Shown here: positions 1-8,332 of the stretch, in pieces
How positions within the stretch are numbered: the stretch's first letter is position 1
Layout of the letters: each line of letters begins with the position of its first letter
Assembly (NCBI RefSeq): GCF_000210915.2
Contig: NC_016620.1
Coordinates: 2,604,001 to 2,668,000 of the forward strand
From: Halobacteriovorax marinus SJ
GTDB lineage: Bacteria; Bdellovibrionota; Bacteriovoracia; Bacteriovoracales; Bacteriovoracaceae
Length of the DNA stretch: 64,000 nt
Reading direction: 5' to 3'
The notes under the pieces: generated by a model
The model's database searches: none
Told to the model about the DNA's origin: nothing
What the model saw: only the letters and a program-made list of their open reading frames with translations
Made by a program: the position numbers and the translations under genes

Positions 1-245
1 GCATTAGATCTACTAAGTTTTGGCCAACCTTCAGAAACAAATGCTATTTAAAAATGTTAAAATATGCTCACAATCCCTAGATTTTACACAGAAGTTCAAG
101 CCCCTATAGTACATTAGTCCAGACTCAGAAAGTGGTCACTTTTAACCTTAAGAAGTCCTCTAAGTATCTTGAGTTTATATTAATTTTTCTAAATCTGAAT
201 TCAATATAAAATATTATTTAAGACATCATTTAGAAGAGAAATTAT
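1..245. other. Left-edge non-coding stretch
   Basis: No convincing gene is visible before the apaG start. The forward frame beginning at base 1 is open only to a TAA at 49-51, so it could be the last 16 codons of a gene cut by the window edge, but that is too short to judge. The rest is AT-rich spacer that must hold the apaG promoter; I see no clear -35/-10 pair. Confidence 0.3.
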
Positions 246-686
246 ATGTTAGAGCTAAAAAGTAAGAATACTCATCCTATAAAAATTGAAGTCCTCCCTA
301 CCTATGTGGAAGAACTTTCTAGACCACTTAAGAATGACTTCGTCTTTAACTACTTTATTAAAATTTATAATATCCCCACTAGTGATATTCAATTACTAGC
401 AAAGACTCTCTACTTTAGAGACGGAAAAAGATCAGAGACTTGTATGGAATTTGATGACGTCAATGAAGAGCAAGCATGGATTCCTGCCGGAGATACTTAC
501 GAATACTCCGAGTTTCATACGATGAGAACAACGACAGGAAATATGCGTGGAGAAATCATCTTAAGACTTATTGAGACTGATGAGATTATAAAAGTAAAGA
601 TACCTCTTACCTTCTTTAGAATTTTCAAAGCAGATGAAGTTTTAAAACTACAGAAGACGACTCAAGGGCCTAGGCTTCGAGAGTAA
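246..686 (+). CDS. apaG: ApaG-domain protein
   Basis: The 146-residue protein is close to the usual ApaG length of about 125-130 residues. It shows the family layout: a start resembling LPTYVEELSRP, a central WIPAGDTYEYSEF stretch like the family's L-x-PGESFEYTSG motif, then TTTGNMRGEI, and a final strand ending in IPLTFF. ApaG is a small immunoglobulin-like beta-sandwich; in enterobacteria its loss affects Co2+ resistance and Mg2+ efflux, but its molecular role is unsettled. The gene stands alone on the plus strand and its 3' end overlaps the convergent DUF2797 gene by 17 bases. A GAAGAGAAAT stretch supplies a weak ribosome-binding site. Confidence 0.8.
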   Translation: MLELKSKNTHPIKIEVLPTYVEELSRPLKNDFVFNYFIKIYNIPTSDIQLLAKTLYFRDGKRSETCMEFDDVNEEQAWIPAGDTYEYSEFHTMRTTTGNMRGEIILRLIETDEIIKVKIPLTFFRIFKADEVLKLQKTTQGPRLRE

Positions 687-1467
687 TAAAATAACCTTGA
701 TGCTTTCTCATATTTAAAACGCCACAATCTAGAATAAGATATTGTCCTTTAATTCCATTTAAGACTCCTTCAATAACGGGGTTTTTATCAAAACCTAGAG
801 ACTTAATTTTCGTAGGGTATTCATTTACAGGATATTCAATTTCGATGACTTCTTCATCTAGGTCTTCTGCTTCAAAGTGATCCAATATATCAGCAAAATC
901 TTCAAATATATTTTCTCTCTCCTGCTCTAGATCAACTTCTGTTACATCATTTTGTAACATCTTTCTCCAATTCGTTTTGTCAGAAAGTGATTTAGAAATT
1001 TCTTTTTCAATAAGACCTGATGTTAATCTATCTTCCACTCTAAGAATTGGAAGTGCAAACGAAGCACCCTGATCAATCCATCTTGTTGGAACTTGAGACT
1101 CTCTAGTTATACCAATCTTCAAATGGCTTGAGACTGAAAGATAGACGATATGAGGTTGAAAGCAATTTGCCTCTCCCCACTCTGGCTCACGACAAGTCCC
1201 ATCAGCAAAGTGGCACAACTCAGGTTTCACAATACAAATATCACAAGCAGCTAATTTCTGAGATGCCCTAAATGAATAGCCCTGATTATAACTCTTCGAT
1301 ATTTTCTCACCAGTTGATATACAATTAATTTGTCCATCAAAAGAGAGCTTTATCTTCTTTCCAATAAATTCATTCATACCAATAAGCTCATCTCCTATTG
1401 GCAATTTATATTGTACAGGACTCTCAAGCGTTGATTTCATTTTTAAAATATTTCCACTAACCTTCAC
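670..1467 (-). CDS. DUF2797 family protein
   Basis: This 265-residue protein matches the DUF2797 pattern. A cysteine cluster at about residues 74-103 (CDIC...C...GTC...C) suggests a metal site. It is followed by VYLSVSSHLKIGITR, then QVPTRWIDQGA and DKTNWRKML, which are the family signatures. The GIY-YIG-like YLS...KIGITR arrangement hints at a nuclease-related fold, but no activity is established. Translation starts at a GTG that overlaps the TGA of the upstream esterase (GTGA), so the two are probably translationally coupled. It is the last gene of the nth-esterase-DUF2797 run. Confidence 0.75.
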   Translation of the reverse strand: MKVSGNILKMKSTLESPVQYKLPIGDELIGMNEFIGKKIKLSFDGQINCISTGEKISKSYNQGYSFRASQKLAACDICIVKPELCHFADGTCREPEWGEANCFQPHIVYLSVSSHLKIGITRESQVPTRWIDQGASFALPILRVEDRLTSGLIEKEISKSLSDKTNWRKMLQNDVTEVDLEQERENIFEDFADILDHFEAEDLDEEVIEIEYPVNEYPTKIKSLGFDKNPVIEGVLNGIKGQYLILDCGVLNMRKHQGYFITLEA

Positions 1468-2153
1468 GCTTTAGACCCTCTTAGAAAGTTTTCTAATTCT
1501 CTTACGACTAGTGGAGGAACTTCGTGACCTCCAGAGAACTCAATAAACTCTGGCTCATTTTCAGTTCTTTTTAAAAAATCAATTAAATCTCTCGCTCCCG
1601 AAATTGGCAGGACGGGATCATTTGTTCCATGGCTTTGAAAAATTGGAAAAGGTAGTTGCTTCGTACAAGCACTTTCCCACTGTTTCTTTGCAACCATAGT
1701 AGAAGAGAGAAGAAAGAGTTTATCCACTAGAGTTGGATTATGGAAAGCTATATCAGCACTTACCATTGAGCCCTGAGAGAATCCTCCAAGATAAACCTCA
1801 TCATATTTCTCTCTAAGGACTTTCAGAAAATTAGTCACACGACCTCTCGCCTCTTCAATCCCCTCAGGTTCATGCTCTTTGAAGAACTCTGAGAAAGTTC
1901 CATTATTAAGAGCTTTCTCTAACGCCATCATATCAATTGGAAACCAAGACCTACCGGTTTCATAAGGTCCCATTGTGACTGGACAAATTCCATTTAAAAA
2001 GAACCATGATGGATCGACATCTTGTAAGAGCATTTCTCCAAATGGTGCAAAGTCTTGATAACTGGCCCCATAGCCATGAAGTATAACAATGGCTATCTTA
2101 GACTTTCCTTTTTTGACAATGACATCAATATCTTCGATTCTTTCAACTTTCAC
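1464..2153 (-). CDS. Alpha/beta-hydrolase, phospholipase/carboxylesterase family
   Basis: The 229-residue protein has the family order: an ILHGYGAS oxyanion segment near residue 25, the nucleophile elbow GFSQGS (serine near 126), the acid residue in GTNDPVLP, and the histidine in SGGHEVPP near the end. These are the hallmarks of the acyl-protein thioesterase/carboxylesterase (Abhydrolase_2) group, which cleaves ester or thioester bonds of small substrates or acylated proteins. There is no signal peptide, so it is probably cytoplasmic. It begins with GTG directly after the nth stop codon and overlaps the next gene by four bases, which supports one transcript. The natural substrate cannot be read from the sequence. 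Confidence 0.8.
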   Translation of the reverse strand: MKVERIEDIDVIVKKGKSKIAIVILHGYGASYQDFAPFGEMLLQDVDPSWFFLNGICPVTMGPYETGRSWFPIDMMALEKALNNGTFSEFFKEHEPEGIEEARGRVTNFLKVLREKYDEVYLGGFSQGSMVSADIAFHNPTLVDKLFLLSSTMVAKKQWESACTKQLPFPIFQSHGTNDPVLPISGARDLIDFLKRTENEPEFIEFSGGHEVPPLVVRELENFLRGSKA

Positions 2154-2810
2154 TTAGGCCTTCTTATATTTTCGTGCTCTCTTTCTATCAGGAAAGCATG
2201 TTTGACATAATTCGCACTGAAGACCATCACATTGTCTGGCCGCACAGTACTTTCTTCCAAAGAATATGATTTGTAGATGAAGTTTATTCCATCTATCTTT
2301 TGGAAAGCATCTCTTTAAGTCTTTTTCCGTTTCAACAACGTTCTTACCACTTGTAAGTCCCCACTGCTGGGCAAGGCGGTGAATGTGAGTGTCTACTGGA
2401 AAGGCTGGAATTCCAAATGACTGGGCCAAGACAACTCCAGCAGTCTTATGACCTACACCTGGAAGTTCTTCTAGGTCTTCGAAGTTATCCGGAACTTCTC
2501 CACCATGCTTTTCAATTAGAATTTCACTTAACCTATGAATGGCCTTAGCTTTTCTTGGGGCCAGTCCACAAGGCTTAACAATGGCTTCAATTTCGTCCAC
2601 AGTTAATTTAACCATATCTTCAGGACACGTTGCTTTTTCAAAAAGTGCAGGCGTCACCTTATTCACTCTCTCATCGGTACATTGAGCCGAGAGCAAGACA
2701 GCTATCAATAATGTGAAGGGATTTACATGATCTAAAGGTACAGGAGTCTCCGGAAAGAGCTCCTCTAGTCTCTCATCTATATACGCTGCGCGTTCTTTCT
2801 TTGTTTTCAT
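2154..2810 (-). CDS. nth: Endonuclease III
   Basis: This is a DNA glycosylase/AP lyase of base-excision repair acting on oxidised pyrimidines. The 218-residue length fits the family. The helix-hairpin-helix is seen as LEELPGVGHKTAGVVL, where the lysine is the Schiff-base nucleophile, and the catalytic aspartate follows in FPVDTHIHRLA. The C-terminal cysteines that normally hold a 4Fe-4S cluster are present but oddly arranged: five cysteines with gaps of 4, 4, 2 and 2 residues instead of the canonical 6-2-5. It heads a tight minus-strand group with the esterase and the DUF2797 gene. Confidence 0.9.
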   Translation of the reverse strand: MKTKKERAAYIDERLEELFPETPVPLDHVNPFTLLIAVLLSAQCTDERVNKVTPALFEKATCPEDMVKLTVDEIEAIVKPCGLAPRKAKAIHRLSEILIEKHGGEVPDNFEDLEELPGVGHKTAGVVLAQSFGIPAFPVDTHIHRLAQQWGLTSGKNVVETEKDLKRCFPKDRWNKLHLQIIFFGRKYCAARQCDGLQCELCQTCFPDRKRARKYKKA

Positions 2811-2842
2811 GGGCTAAATTTAACAAATTAAAACTAGATTTT

Positions 2843-3592
2843 CTAGTCTAAGGAGATCTCCAAGCGACCTAAAAGGCTAGACTTTGAAATTAAATATTGA
2901 GTAATTTCATAAAAGAGATCGCTCTCAACTTTCATCACTTGCGAGAGACCCATATAAGTCTCACCTCTAAGTCCACACGGATAAATAGTTCCAAGCACTT
3001 TTCTCATTAGGTCATCTTCATATAAATTTAGGGCCAAGCCGTGATAAGTGATAAATTTATGAGAACACAATCCAATAGAGGCCAATTTGGACTCTTCTCT
3101 CCAAAGACCTAATAAGTCTTTTTCGCACTCTAGTTTATCAATTTGATAGAGCGACTCCAAAGCAGCTTTCACTTCACGCAGAACTTCATTAAGAAAGTCC
3201 ATGACTTTCTTCTTATGTCTTTCCAAGCTCAAGATGGGATAGAAGACAAGTTGCCCAGGGTAATGAAATGTTATCCCACCTCCTCTTTTTACGTCGTAGA
3301 GAGGAATAGTCATTTCTTTTCTTAAGCTTTCATCAAAATCCACAAGTACTTCATCGGCTTTTGTTCTTCTTTGTAATCCTCTTCCTAGAGTCAAACAGTG
3401 GGGATGATTGCAAAAAATGAAAACACGAAGAGACTTATTCTTATAAACTCGCTGTACCATCTCCTCTTGAAAGCGAAGAGCACTTTCATAATTCCAAATA
3501 TCTTTTATAACAATAAAAGTATTTTCATCTCTTTGATGAATATTACTTAAAGATAAAGAATATGTTGAAAGTTCACTCTCATTAAGAAGCAT
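2843..3592 (-). CDS. lipB: Octanoyl-[acyl carrier protein]:protein octanoyltransferase
   Basis: LipB moves octanoate from acyl carrier protein to lipoyl domains, the first step of lipoate synthesis. The 249-residue protein carries the diagnostic RGGGITFHYPGQ motif, the lysine in SKLASIGL, and the catalytic cysteine in IYPCGLRG. The first 40 residues extend beyond the compact bacterial family and vary most. Its ATG overlaps the lipA stop codon (TAATG), so it is translated from the lipA transcript by coupling. Confidence 0.92.
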   Translation of the reverse strand: MLLNESELSTYSLSLSNIHQRDENTFIVIKDIWNYESALRFQEEMVQRVYKNKSLRVFIFCNHPHCLTLGRGLQRRTKADEVLVDFDESLRKEMTIPLYDVKRGGGITFHYPGQLVFYPILSLERHKKKVMDFLNEVLREVKAALESLYQIDKLECEKDLLGLWREESKLASIGLCSHKFITYHGLALNLYEDDLMRKVLGTIYPCGLRGETYMGLSQVMKVESDLFYEITQYLISKSSLLGRLEISLD

Positions 3593-4563
3593 TAAATTTC
3601 ATGTCCTTGTTCGCGAAGATGTTTCAGGTAGTCTGCGGCCTTATAGCTGCTTCTCACAAGAGGTCCACTGGCCACAAACTTAAACCCCTTCTCATAGGCG
3701 ATATTCTTTAACTCTTCAAATTCGGCCGGAGTATAATAGCGCTCAACCGCAAGATGCCTCTGAGTAGGTCTTAAGTATTGACCAAAGGTGATGATGTCAC
3801 AATTGACCGAGCGAAGATCATCCATACACTCAATCAACTCTTCCATCGTCTCTCCAAGCCCCACCATCAAAGATGTCTTAGTAGAAATATGAGGATAGTT
3901 ATCTTTATAATATTTTAAACAATTCAAACTCTGTTCATATCCTGCTCTTCTATCTCGAACCACATGAGTGAGTCTTTTTACTGTTTCTACGTTCTGAGCA
4001 ATAACAAAGGGATTAGATTTCGCCAATGTATCCATATGCTCTTCCACTGCATTAAAATCAGGCACGAGAACTTCAACTAAAGTCTTAGGGTGATTCTCTC
4101 TAACAGACTCCACCACATTGGCAAAGTGCGAGGCTCCAAAGTCAGGAAGATCATCTCTATCAACACTTGTAATGACGAGGTAATTAAGTGCCATCACCTT
4201 GGCCATATTAGCGGCATTGGCGATTTCCTCCTGATTAATAACCCCTTTAGGATTTCCCGTATCGACATGGCAGAAGCGACAGGCCCTAGTACAAGTACCA
4301 CCTAGGATCATCATTGTTGCAGTCTTCGCCGCCCAACACTCTGTTAAGTTTGGACAACTCGCCTCTTCGCAAACAGTCCAAATTTTATTATCTCTAAGAT
4401 TCTTTTTTAGCTCAGTATAATTATCTCCACCCGGAAGCTTAATCTTAAACCAATCAGGCTTTTTTTCTGGCGTTGATTTCTTTTTTGCACGCAAGAGCTC
4501 TTGCGCCTTCTCGCGCTTCTCTCTTATCTTCTTTCGCTGTTGTTCGTAGTCGTAGTCCTGCAC
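3592..4563 (-). CDS. lipA: Lipoyl synthase (radical SAM)
   Basis: LipA inserts two sulfurs into the protein-bound octanoyl chain. Both iron-sulfur sets are visible: the auxiliary cluster cysteines in CEEASCPNLTEC and the radical-SAM cluster cysteines in CTRACRFC. The C-terminal serine ligand lies in SGPLVRSSYKA. At 323 residues it is of normal length, with a lysine/arginine-rich leader of about 35 residues. It is the first gene of a lipA-lipB pair that together gives de novo protein lipoylation. Confidence 0.95.
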   Translation of the reverse strand: MQDYDYEQQRKKIREKREKAQELLRAKKKSTPEKKPDWFKIKLPGGDNYTELKKNLRDNKIWTVCEEASCPNLTECWAAKTATMMILGGTCTRACRFCHVDTGNPKGVINQEEIANAANMAKVMALNYLVITSVDRDDLPDFGASHFANVVESVRENHPKTLVEVLVPDFNAVEEHMDTLAKSNPFVIAQNVETVKRLTHVVRDRRAGYEQSLNCLKYYKDNYPHISTKTSLMVGLGETMEELIECMDDLRSVNCDIITFGQYLRPTQRHLAVERYYTPAEFEELKNIAYEKGFKFVASGPLVRSSYKAADYLKHLREQGHEI

Positions 4564-4809
4564 GTTACTCTTCCTCTAATTTCTTATCAGTATCCCTAAT
4601 ATGCGATAGCGGAGAATAAGTGTAAAGAAACAATGTATACTCAGAATTCTGTCCCCAGCCCTAGGCATTTTATGCCCCCACTACTCCCATTCTTTGGACA
4701 AATTGCCACTGACAACTTCCAATTTCTAACAACTTAGCGTTGGCATAGGGATTGCTTTAACAATAGGTGTAAAGGTCATGAAGACCTGTAGTGAAGAAAA
4801 GGAGTTTCT

Positions 4810-5235
4810 ATGAAAGTTAAAATGACAACGTTATTACTTATTAAGCCACTCGTCATACTTGCCCTAGTCTTTGCTTTTAAACCAAGTGGAGAGATTGCCA
4901 AAACAGAAACTATGACTGATGAAGTCCAAAGTATGAGAGGATACTTTCTTGAAGACCAGAGTATGAAATTGGTCATTACTCACAAGAGAGTTCAAATCTT
5001 AAAGGGAAAAATACTTCAATCATCAAATGATATCATCACCAAACATAAGACGAAATTTGTAAAAATGGTAAAAGATTTTAATTTGGCCATCGCAGAGTTT
5101 GAGAAATTAACAGAGTATAAGTCAAAGAACTGGAACGAGAGTCGAAAGAAATTCATCGTTCTTATGAAGAATGTTGAAGATCAACAGATGAACCTACACC
5201 AGATCTTAAGTCAACGAAAAATGGTCAGTATCTAA
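4810..5235 (+). CDS. Hypothetical exported helical protein
   Basis: I do not recognise this 141-residue protein. Residues 1-26 hold a hydrophobic stretch typical of a signal peptide or membrane anchor. The remainder is lysine/glutamate-rich and should form long helices, with conserved-looking MRGYFLEDQSMKLVITHKR. A strong AAAAGGAG ribosome-binding site six bases ahead of the ATG supports the start. It stands alone upstream of yidD, 43 bases away, and may share a promoter with it. Inference: a periplasmic or envelope-associated coiled-coil protein. Confidence 0.6.
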   Translation: MKVKMTTLLLIKPLVILALVFAFKPSGEIAKTETMTDEVQSMRGYFLEDQSMKLVITHKRVQILKGKILQSSNDIITKHKTKFVKMVKDFNLAIAEFEKLTEYKSKNWNESRKKFIVLMKNVEDQQMNLHQILSQRKMVSI

Positions 5236-5278
5236 GCTCTATTGGCCAAGCTCTGGCTCTTAATGCTATAAAAGGGCC

Positions 5279-5494
5279 ATGAGAAAGTTACTGATTTTTA
5301 TAATCAAAATATATCAGGTGGCCATTTCACCTCTCTTTGGGAGCAAGTGTCGATTTCATCCAACTTGCTCTCACTACACTCAAGAAGCCCTGGCTACACT
5401 TCCTCTATATAAAGCATTCTACTTAAGTTCAAAAAGAATTCTTAAGTGTCATCCTTTTCATAGAGGCGGTTATGATCCAGTTCCTAAAAATTAG
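5279..5494 (+). CDS. yidD: Membrane protein insertion efficiency factor YidD
   Basis: The 71-residue product is a near-complete match to YidD: an amphipathic start, then YQVAISPLFGSKCRFHPTCS with the paired cysteines, and the closing CHPFHRGGYDPVP. YidD helps YidC-dependent insertion of inner-membrane proteins. It is usually next to rnpA-yidC, so this position away from that locus is mildly unusual. Its last 23 bases overlap the start of the downstream dacB-like gene, suggesting translational coupling. Confidence 0.92.
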   Translation: MRKLLIFIIKIYQVAISPLFGSKCRFHPTCSHYTQEALATLPLYKAFYLSSKRILKCHPFHRGGYDPVPKN

Positions 5495-6860
5495 TATCGC
5501 TTCTATCATTTGTTCAATCACAATCGCTAAGCCCATTGATTTCAAATTAAATAAAGACGAGCTCGTATCTATTAGCTTTAATCCAATATCTAAAGGAAGT
5601 GCATTTAACCTCAGTGAAACGCAGGCGATTACACCAGCTTCAACCCTAAAGCTTCTTAGTATGATTTATGCACTAAATACACTTGGAGAGAGTTTTACCT
5701 TTAAAACAAAATTCTTCTATTCTGGTGAAATCAAAAATAACACTCTTATTGGAGATCTCTACATAGTTGGTGATGGAGACCCCTACTTTAATCATCCAAG
5801 TCTTATTAACTTGGCGATGGCACTTAAGAAATTACGAGTTGAAAAAGTTGAAGGTAATCTTTATTACGATAATACCCTCTTCGCACAAGCCGATTCTATT
5901 TCAACTATGGGACTTGGTGACCAAACCTATAATCCAAGCTTAGGAGCACTCAACTCTGAATTTAACCGCTTAAGTCTTTGGACGAGAGCTTCTGAAGTAG
6001 AGTCTATTATTCCAGGGCTTCCTGTTAAGATTACAAAAGCACAGCAAGGCTTCTTTCCTACACAAAATTTTAGAAGTAGCGAATCTTCTAATGAATCTTG
6101 GTTTTTGAAAAAGGGAGCGAAACTTAAAATCAGAGAAGACCTTCCGGTAAGGGATGCTGGTATGTGGAGTGCTCACTTACTTAACTTTCATCTAAATACG
6201 CTTGGGATAAAAGTTAAAAGTATTCAGTCTAAGAAAGCTCCTTCAAAGAATTTAACTCTCATCACTTCTCTTGAGAGCCTCCCTCTTTGGAACCTAGTCT
6301 CTCTAACAATGGAATACTCTAATAACCTAATGGCGGAAGCTATTACACTTAGAGCATGTGCTCATAGAAATGTAAGCCCTATAACAATTAAAAATTGTGC
6401 TAATGACTATATAAAGTCTCTTGGACTTCCAAAAGACTTAAAAATCTTCAACGCTTCTGGACTATCAGTTGATAACGAAATAAGTGCAAAAATCTTATCT
6501 GAATTATTAAAAAATCATTTTTTAAAAGCTTGGAAAAATCATACTTTTTTAAGTCTCTTATCATATTCTGGACAATCCGGATGGATTAGAAATAGACTTG
6601 CTTCTCCTGACTATAACTTAAGAGTCTATGCCAAGACAGGCTCTCTAGATTTTGTTAATAATATTGCGGGATATATTAGAACCAAAAGTGGCCTTTGGTA
6701 TAGTTTTAGTGTTTTACATACACAAGATAAGAAGCGAAATGCTATTAGCCAATTAAATAGAAAGAACTATAAAGTACTAAAAGATCAAACTGATTCATGG
6801 AGAAGAAGTTCTCTGGATAGAGTTGATCAGCTATTAGAAAACTTTATTGATAATAATTAA
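5472..6860 (+). CDS. dacB: D-alanyl-D-alanine carboxypeptidase/endopeptidase (PBP4, peptidase S13)
   Basis: This penicillin-binding protein trims or cleaves peptidoglycan cross-links in the periplasm. A signal peptide covers about residues 1-19. The three active-site motifs are present in order: STLK (SxxK) near residue 57, SNN (SxN) in MEYSNNLMAEA, and KTG in YAKTGSLDFVN. The 462-residue length agrees with PBP4. The start chosen sits after GAGGCGG inside the yidD reading frame. In a predatory Bdellovibrio-type bacterium PBP4 homologues modify prey peptidoglycan; whether this copy does so is inference. Confidence 0.9.
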   Translation: MIQFLKISIASIICSITIAKPIDFKLNKDELVSISFNPISKGSAFNLSETQAITPASTLKLLSMIYALNTLGESFTFKTKFFYSGEIKNNTLIGDLYIVGDGDPYFNHPSLINLAMALKKLRVEKVEGNLYYDNTLFAQADSISTMGLGDQTYNPSLGALNSEFNRLSLWTRASEVESIIPGLPVKITKAQQGFFPTQNFRSSESSNESWFLKKGAKLKIREDLPVRDAGMWSAHLLNFHLNTLGIKVKSIQSKKAPSKNLTLITSLESLPLWNLVSLTMEYSNNLMAEAITLRACAHRNVSPITIKNCANDYIKSLGLPKDLKIFNASGLSVDNEISAKILSELLKNHFLKAWKNHTFLSLLSYSGQSGWIRNRLASPDYNLRVYAKTGSLDFVNNIAGYIRTKSGLWYSFSVLHTQDKKRNAISQLNRKNYKVLKDQTDSWRRSSLDRVDQLLENFIDNN

Positions 6861-6869
6861 GGATTTTAT

Positions 6870-7313
6870 ATGAGTGATTTTATTTCAACAAAGCATTTTA
6901 TTGGCTTTCCATGTACACACCGTCAGTGGAAAGCAGACTCTCACTGCAAATATGTTCACGGATACTCGAGATCATTTTACTTCGAATTTAAGTCTACAGA
7001 ACTTACAAAAGAAGGATGGGTCGTTGACTTTGGTGGACTTAAAGAAATTAAGAAGTGGCTAGATTATATGTTTGACCATACTTTTCTAGCCTCATCAGAT
7101 GATCCATTCCTTGAAACATTTAAACAACTAGATAAGGATGGTGTCATTCAATTGAGAGTTCTCCCGAATGCAGGAATGGAGGGAACAGCTCAATACGTTT
7201 ACGATGAGGTAAACCCAATGATTAAGAAACTAACTCATAATAGGGCCTGGATCTCAAGACTAGAAGTCAGAGAGAATGAGAAGAACTCGGCAATTCTCAT
7301 ACCAAAAGATTAA
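6870..7313 (+). CDS. queD: 6-carboxytetrahydropterin synthase / PTPS family (QueD-like)
   Basis: The family converts 7,8-dihydroneopterin triphosphate in queuosine or pterin synthesis. Matching the E. coli QueD layout, His17 lies in the first zinc motif, Cys26 occupies the catalytic cysteine position, DFGGLK matches the IIDFAELK segment, DHTFL matches DHHYL, and a glutamate sits in SRLEVRE. The usual zinc motif HGH is HGY here (His30-Gly-Tyr32), so one canonical zinc ligand is replaced. The gene follows dacB by 9 bases with an AAGGA site. FolE2, which could supply its substrate, lies at 22191. Confidence 0.75.
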   Translation: MSDFISTKHFIGFPCTHRQWKADSHCKYVHGYSRSFYFEFKSTELTKEGWVVDFGGLKEIKKWLDYMFDHTFLASSDDPFLETFKQLDKDGVIQLRVLPNAGMEGTAQYVYDEVNPMIKKLTHNRAWISRLEVRENEKNSAILIPKD

Positions 7314-7319
7314 TTCAAT

Positions 7320-8246
7320 TTAGAGATAAGAATTCAAAAAGAAGTTAGGGTTTAGCATTAAATTGTCAAAAGACTCAAAGTCTTTCACAACTCTAACTTC
7401 TTTAATATTTTTAAATTTTGGAAACTCTAACTCACTTCCGCCACCGAGTATCACAGTTATTTTAATATCGAGATACTTATCTAACTCTTTTAGATATGAA
7501 ATCATACTCTTTCCATAATCCCACTTATCAGATGAGACAACTCCCATAACTATCGTCTCAATCTTTAGGGCATTCGTGGCCTCGCCTAAGCACTGAGCAG
7601 GGTGAGAAGCTCCAAGGTAGCTAGTTGAAACCCTATTGCTTCTACAGAGGATATCGGCAATTAGAATTGAGAGTTCATGTAAGTTACCATCAGGTGTCGC
7701 CAAAATGACCTTACTATCAGAGTCCGTAAAATTAGGAAGATTGATTTGTGCAATCTGATCTCTAATAAGAGTTGAGATGATATGCTCCTGTGTAACTGAG
7801 AAATCATCTCTGGCAACTTTCATTCCTATCTCTTGCATAACAGGTAAGACTACTTTAAAGATGAAATCCTTTGAGCTTGTGTTCAATCGCAAGTGTTGTA
7901 ATTCGGCCAATACTCCATCGATTTTATAATCCTGTAAGTTTGCAAAGAGATTCTTTACGGAGGCACTCACAAAGTCCTCACACTCTACCACTATCTCCTT
8001 AGTGGACTGAACCATCTCTTTAAGCTCATCTAGCGTAAGCGGAGATAGCTTTGAAATAGACACACCTTTGGACAAGAGAGAGCCTATGAGTTTGGCCCTT
8101 TCCAAATCCAAGCGAGAGTAAACCCTTTGACCATTAGAGGCGCGGTCAGGGCTAAACACCTGATATCTTGTTTCCCAAGTCCTTATTGAGTGAACTTTTA
8201 CACCACAGGCCTTTGATATTACTGATATTCCGATATTTTCTTTCAT
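7320..8246 (-). CDS. MerR-family regulator with B12-binding-type domain (LitR/CarH-like)
   Basis: The protein has an N-terminal MerR helix-turn-helix (SVISKACGVKVHSIRTWETRY) and a C-terminal region aligning with the cobalamin-binding light sensor CarH/LitR. From the CarH signature the EH pair is present (VTQEH), and the lower-ligand histidine is present in TPDGNLHELS, followed by YLGASHP. The tryptophan of the W-x9-EH motif is valine here. I prefer the ATG at 8246 over a GTG at 8264, because an AAGAAAG stretch precedes it and nothing resembling a ribosome site precedes the GTG. It diverges from a photolyase operon, its probable target. In the known family the apoprotein or dark form represses and light relieves repression. 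Confidence 0.85.
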   Translation of the reverse strand: MKENIGISVISKACGVKVHSIRTWETRYQVFSPDRASNGQRVYSRLDLERAKLIGSLLSKGVSISKLSPLTLDELKEMVQSTKEIVVECEDFVSASVKNLFANLQDYKIDGVLAELQHLRLNTSSKDFIFKVVLPVMQEIGMKVARDDFSVTQEHIISTLIRDQIAQINLPNFTDSDSKVILATPDGNLHELSILIADILCRSNRVSTSYLGASHPAQCLGEATNALKIETIVMGVVSSDKWDYGKSMISYLKELDKYLDIKITVILGGGSELEFPKFKNIKEVRVVKDFESFDNLMLNPNFFLNSYL

Positions 8247-8265
8247 AATTACAACTTTCTTCACA

Positions 8266-8326
8266 TTTTGGTTGATTATTTATTGTATAGTATAATACAT
8301 AAACAAAAGCTAATCAACCAAGGAGA
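8266..8326. promoter_or_regulatory. Divergent promoter with perfect 11-bp inverted repeat
   Basis: Bases 8268-8278 (TTGGTTGATTA) are repeated exactly inverted at 8311-8321. On the plus strand TTGGTT (8268-8273) is 17 bases from TATAAT (8291-8296), a good sigma-70 promoter for the photolyase operon. On the minus strand the mirror TTGGTT (8321-8316) lies 18 bases from TATTAT (8297-8292), a promoter for the regulator. So each arm contains one -35 element, and an inner TGTAT/ATACA pair sits at 8284-8299. The right arm abuts the AAGGAGA ribosome-binding site. Inference: the LitR-like protein binds the arms and shuts both promoters. Confidence 0.7.
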
Positions 8327-8332
8327 TATATC

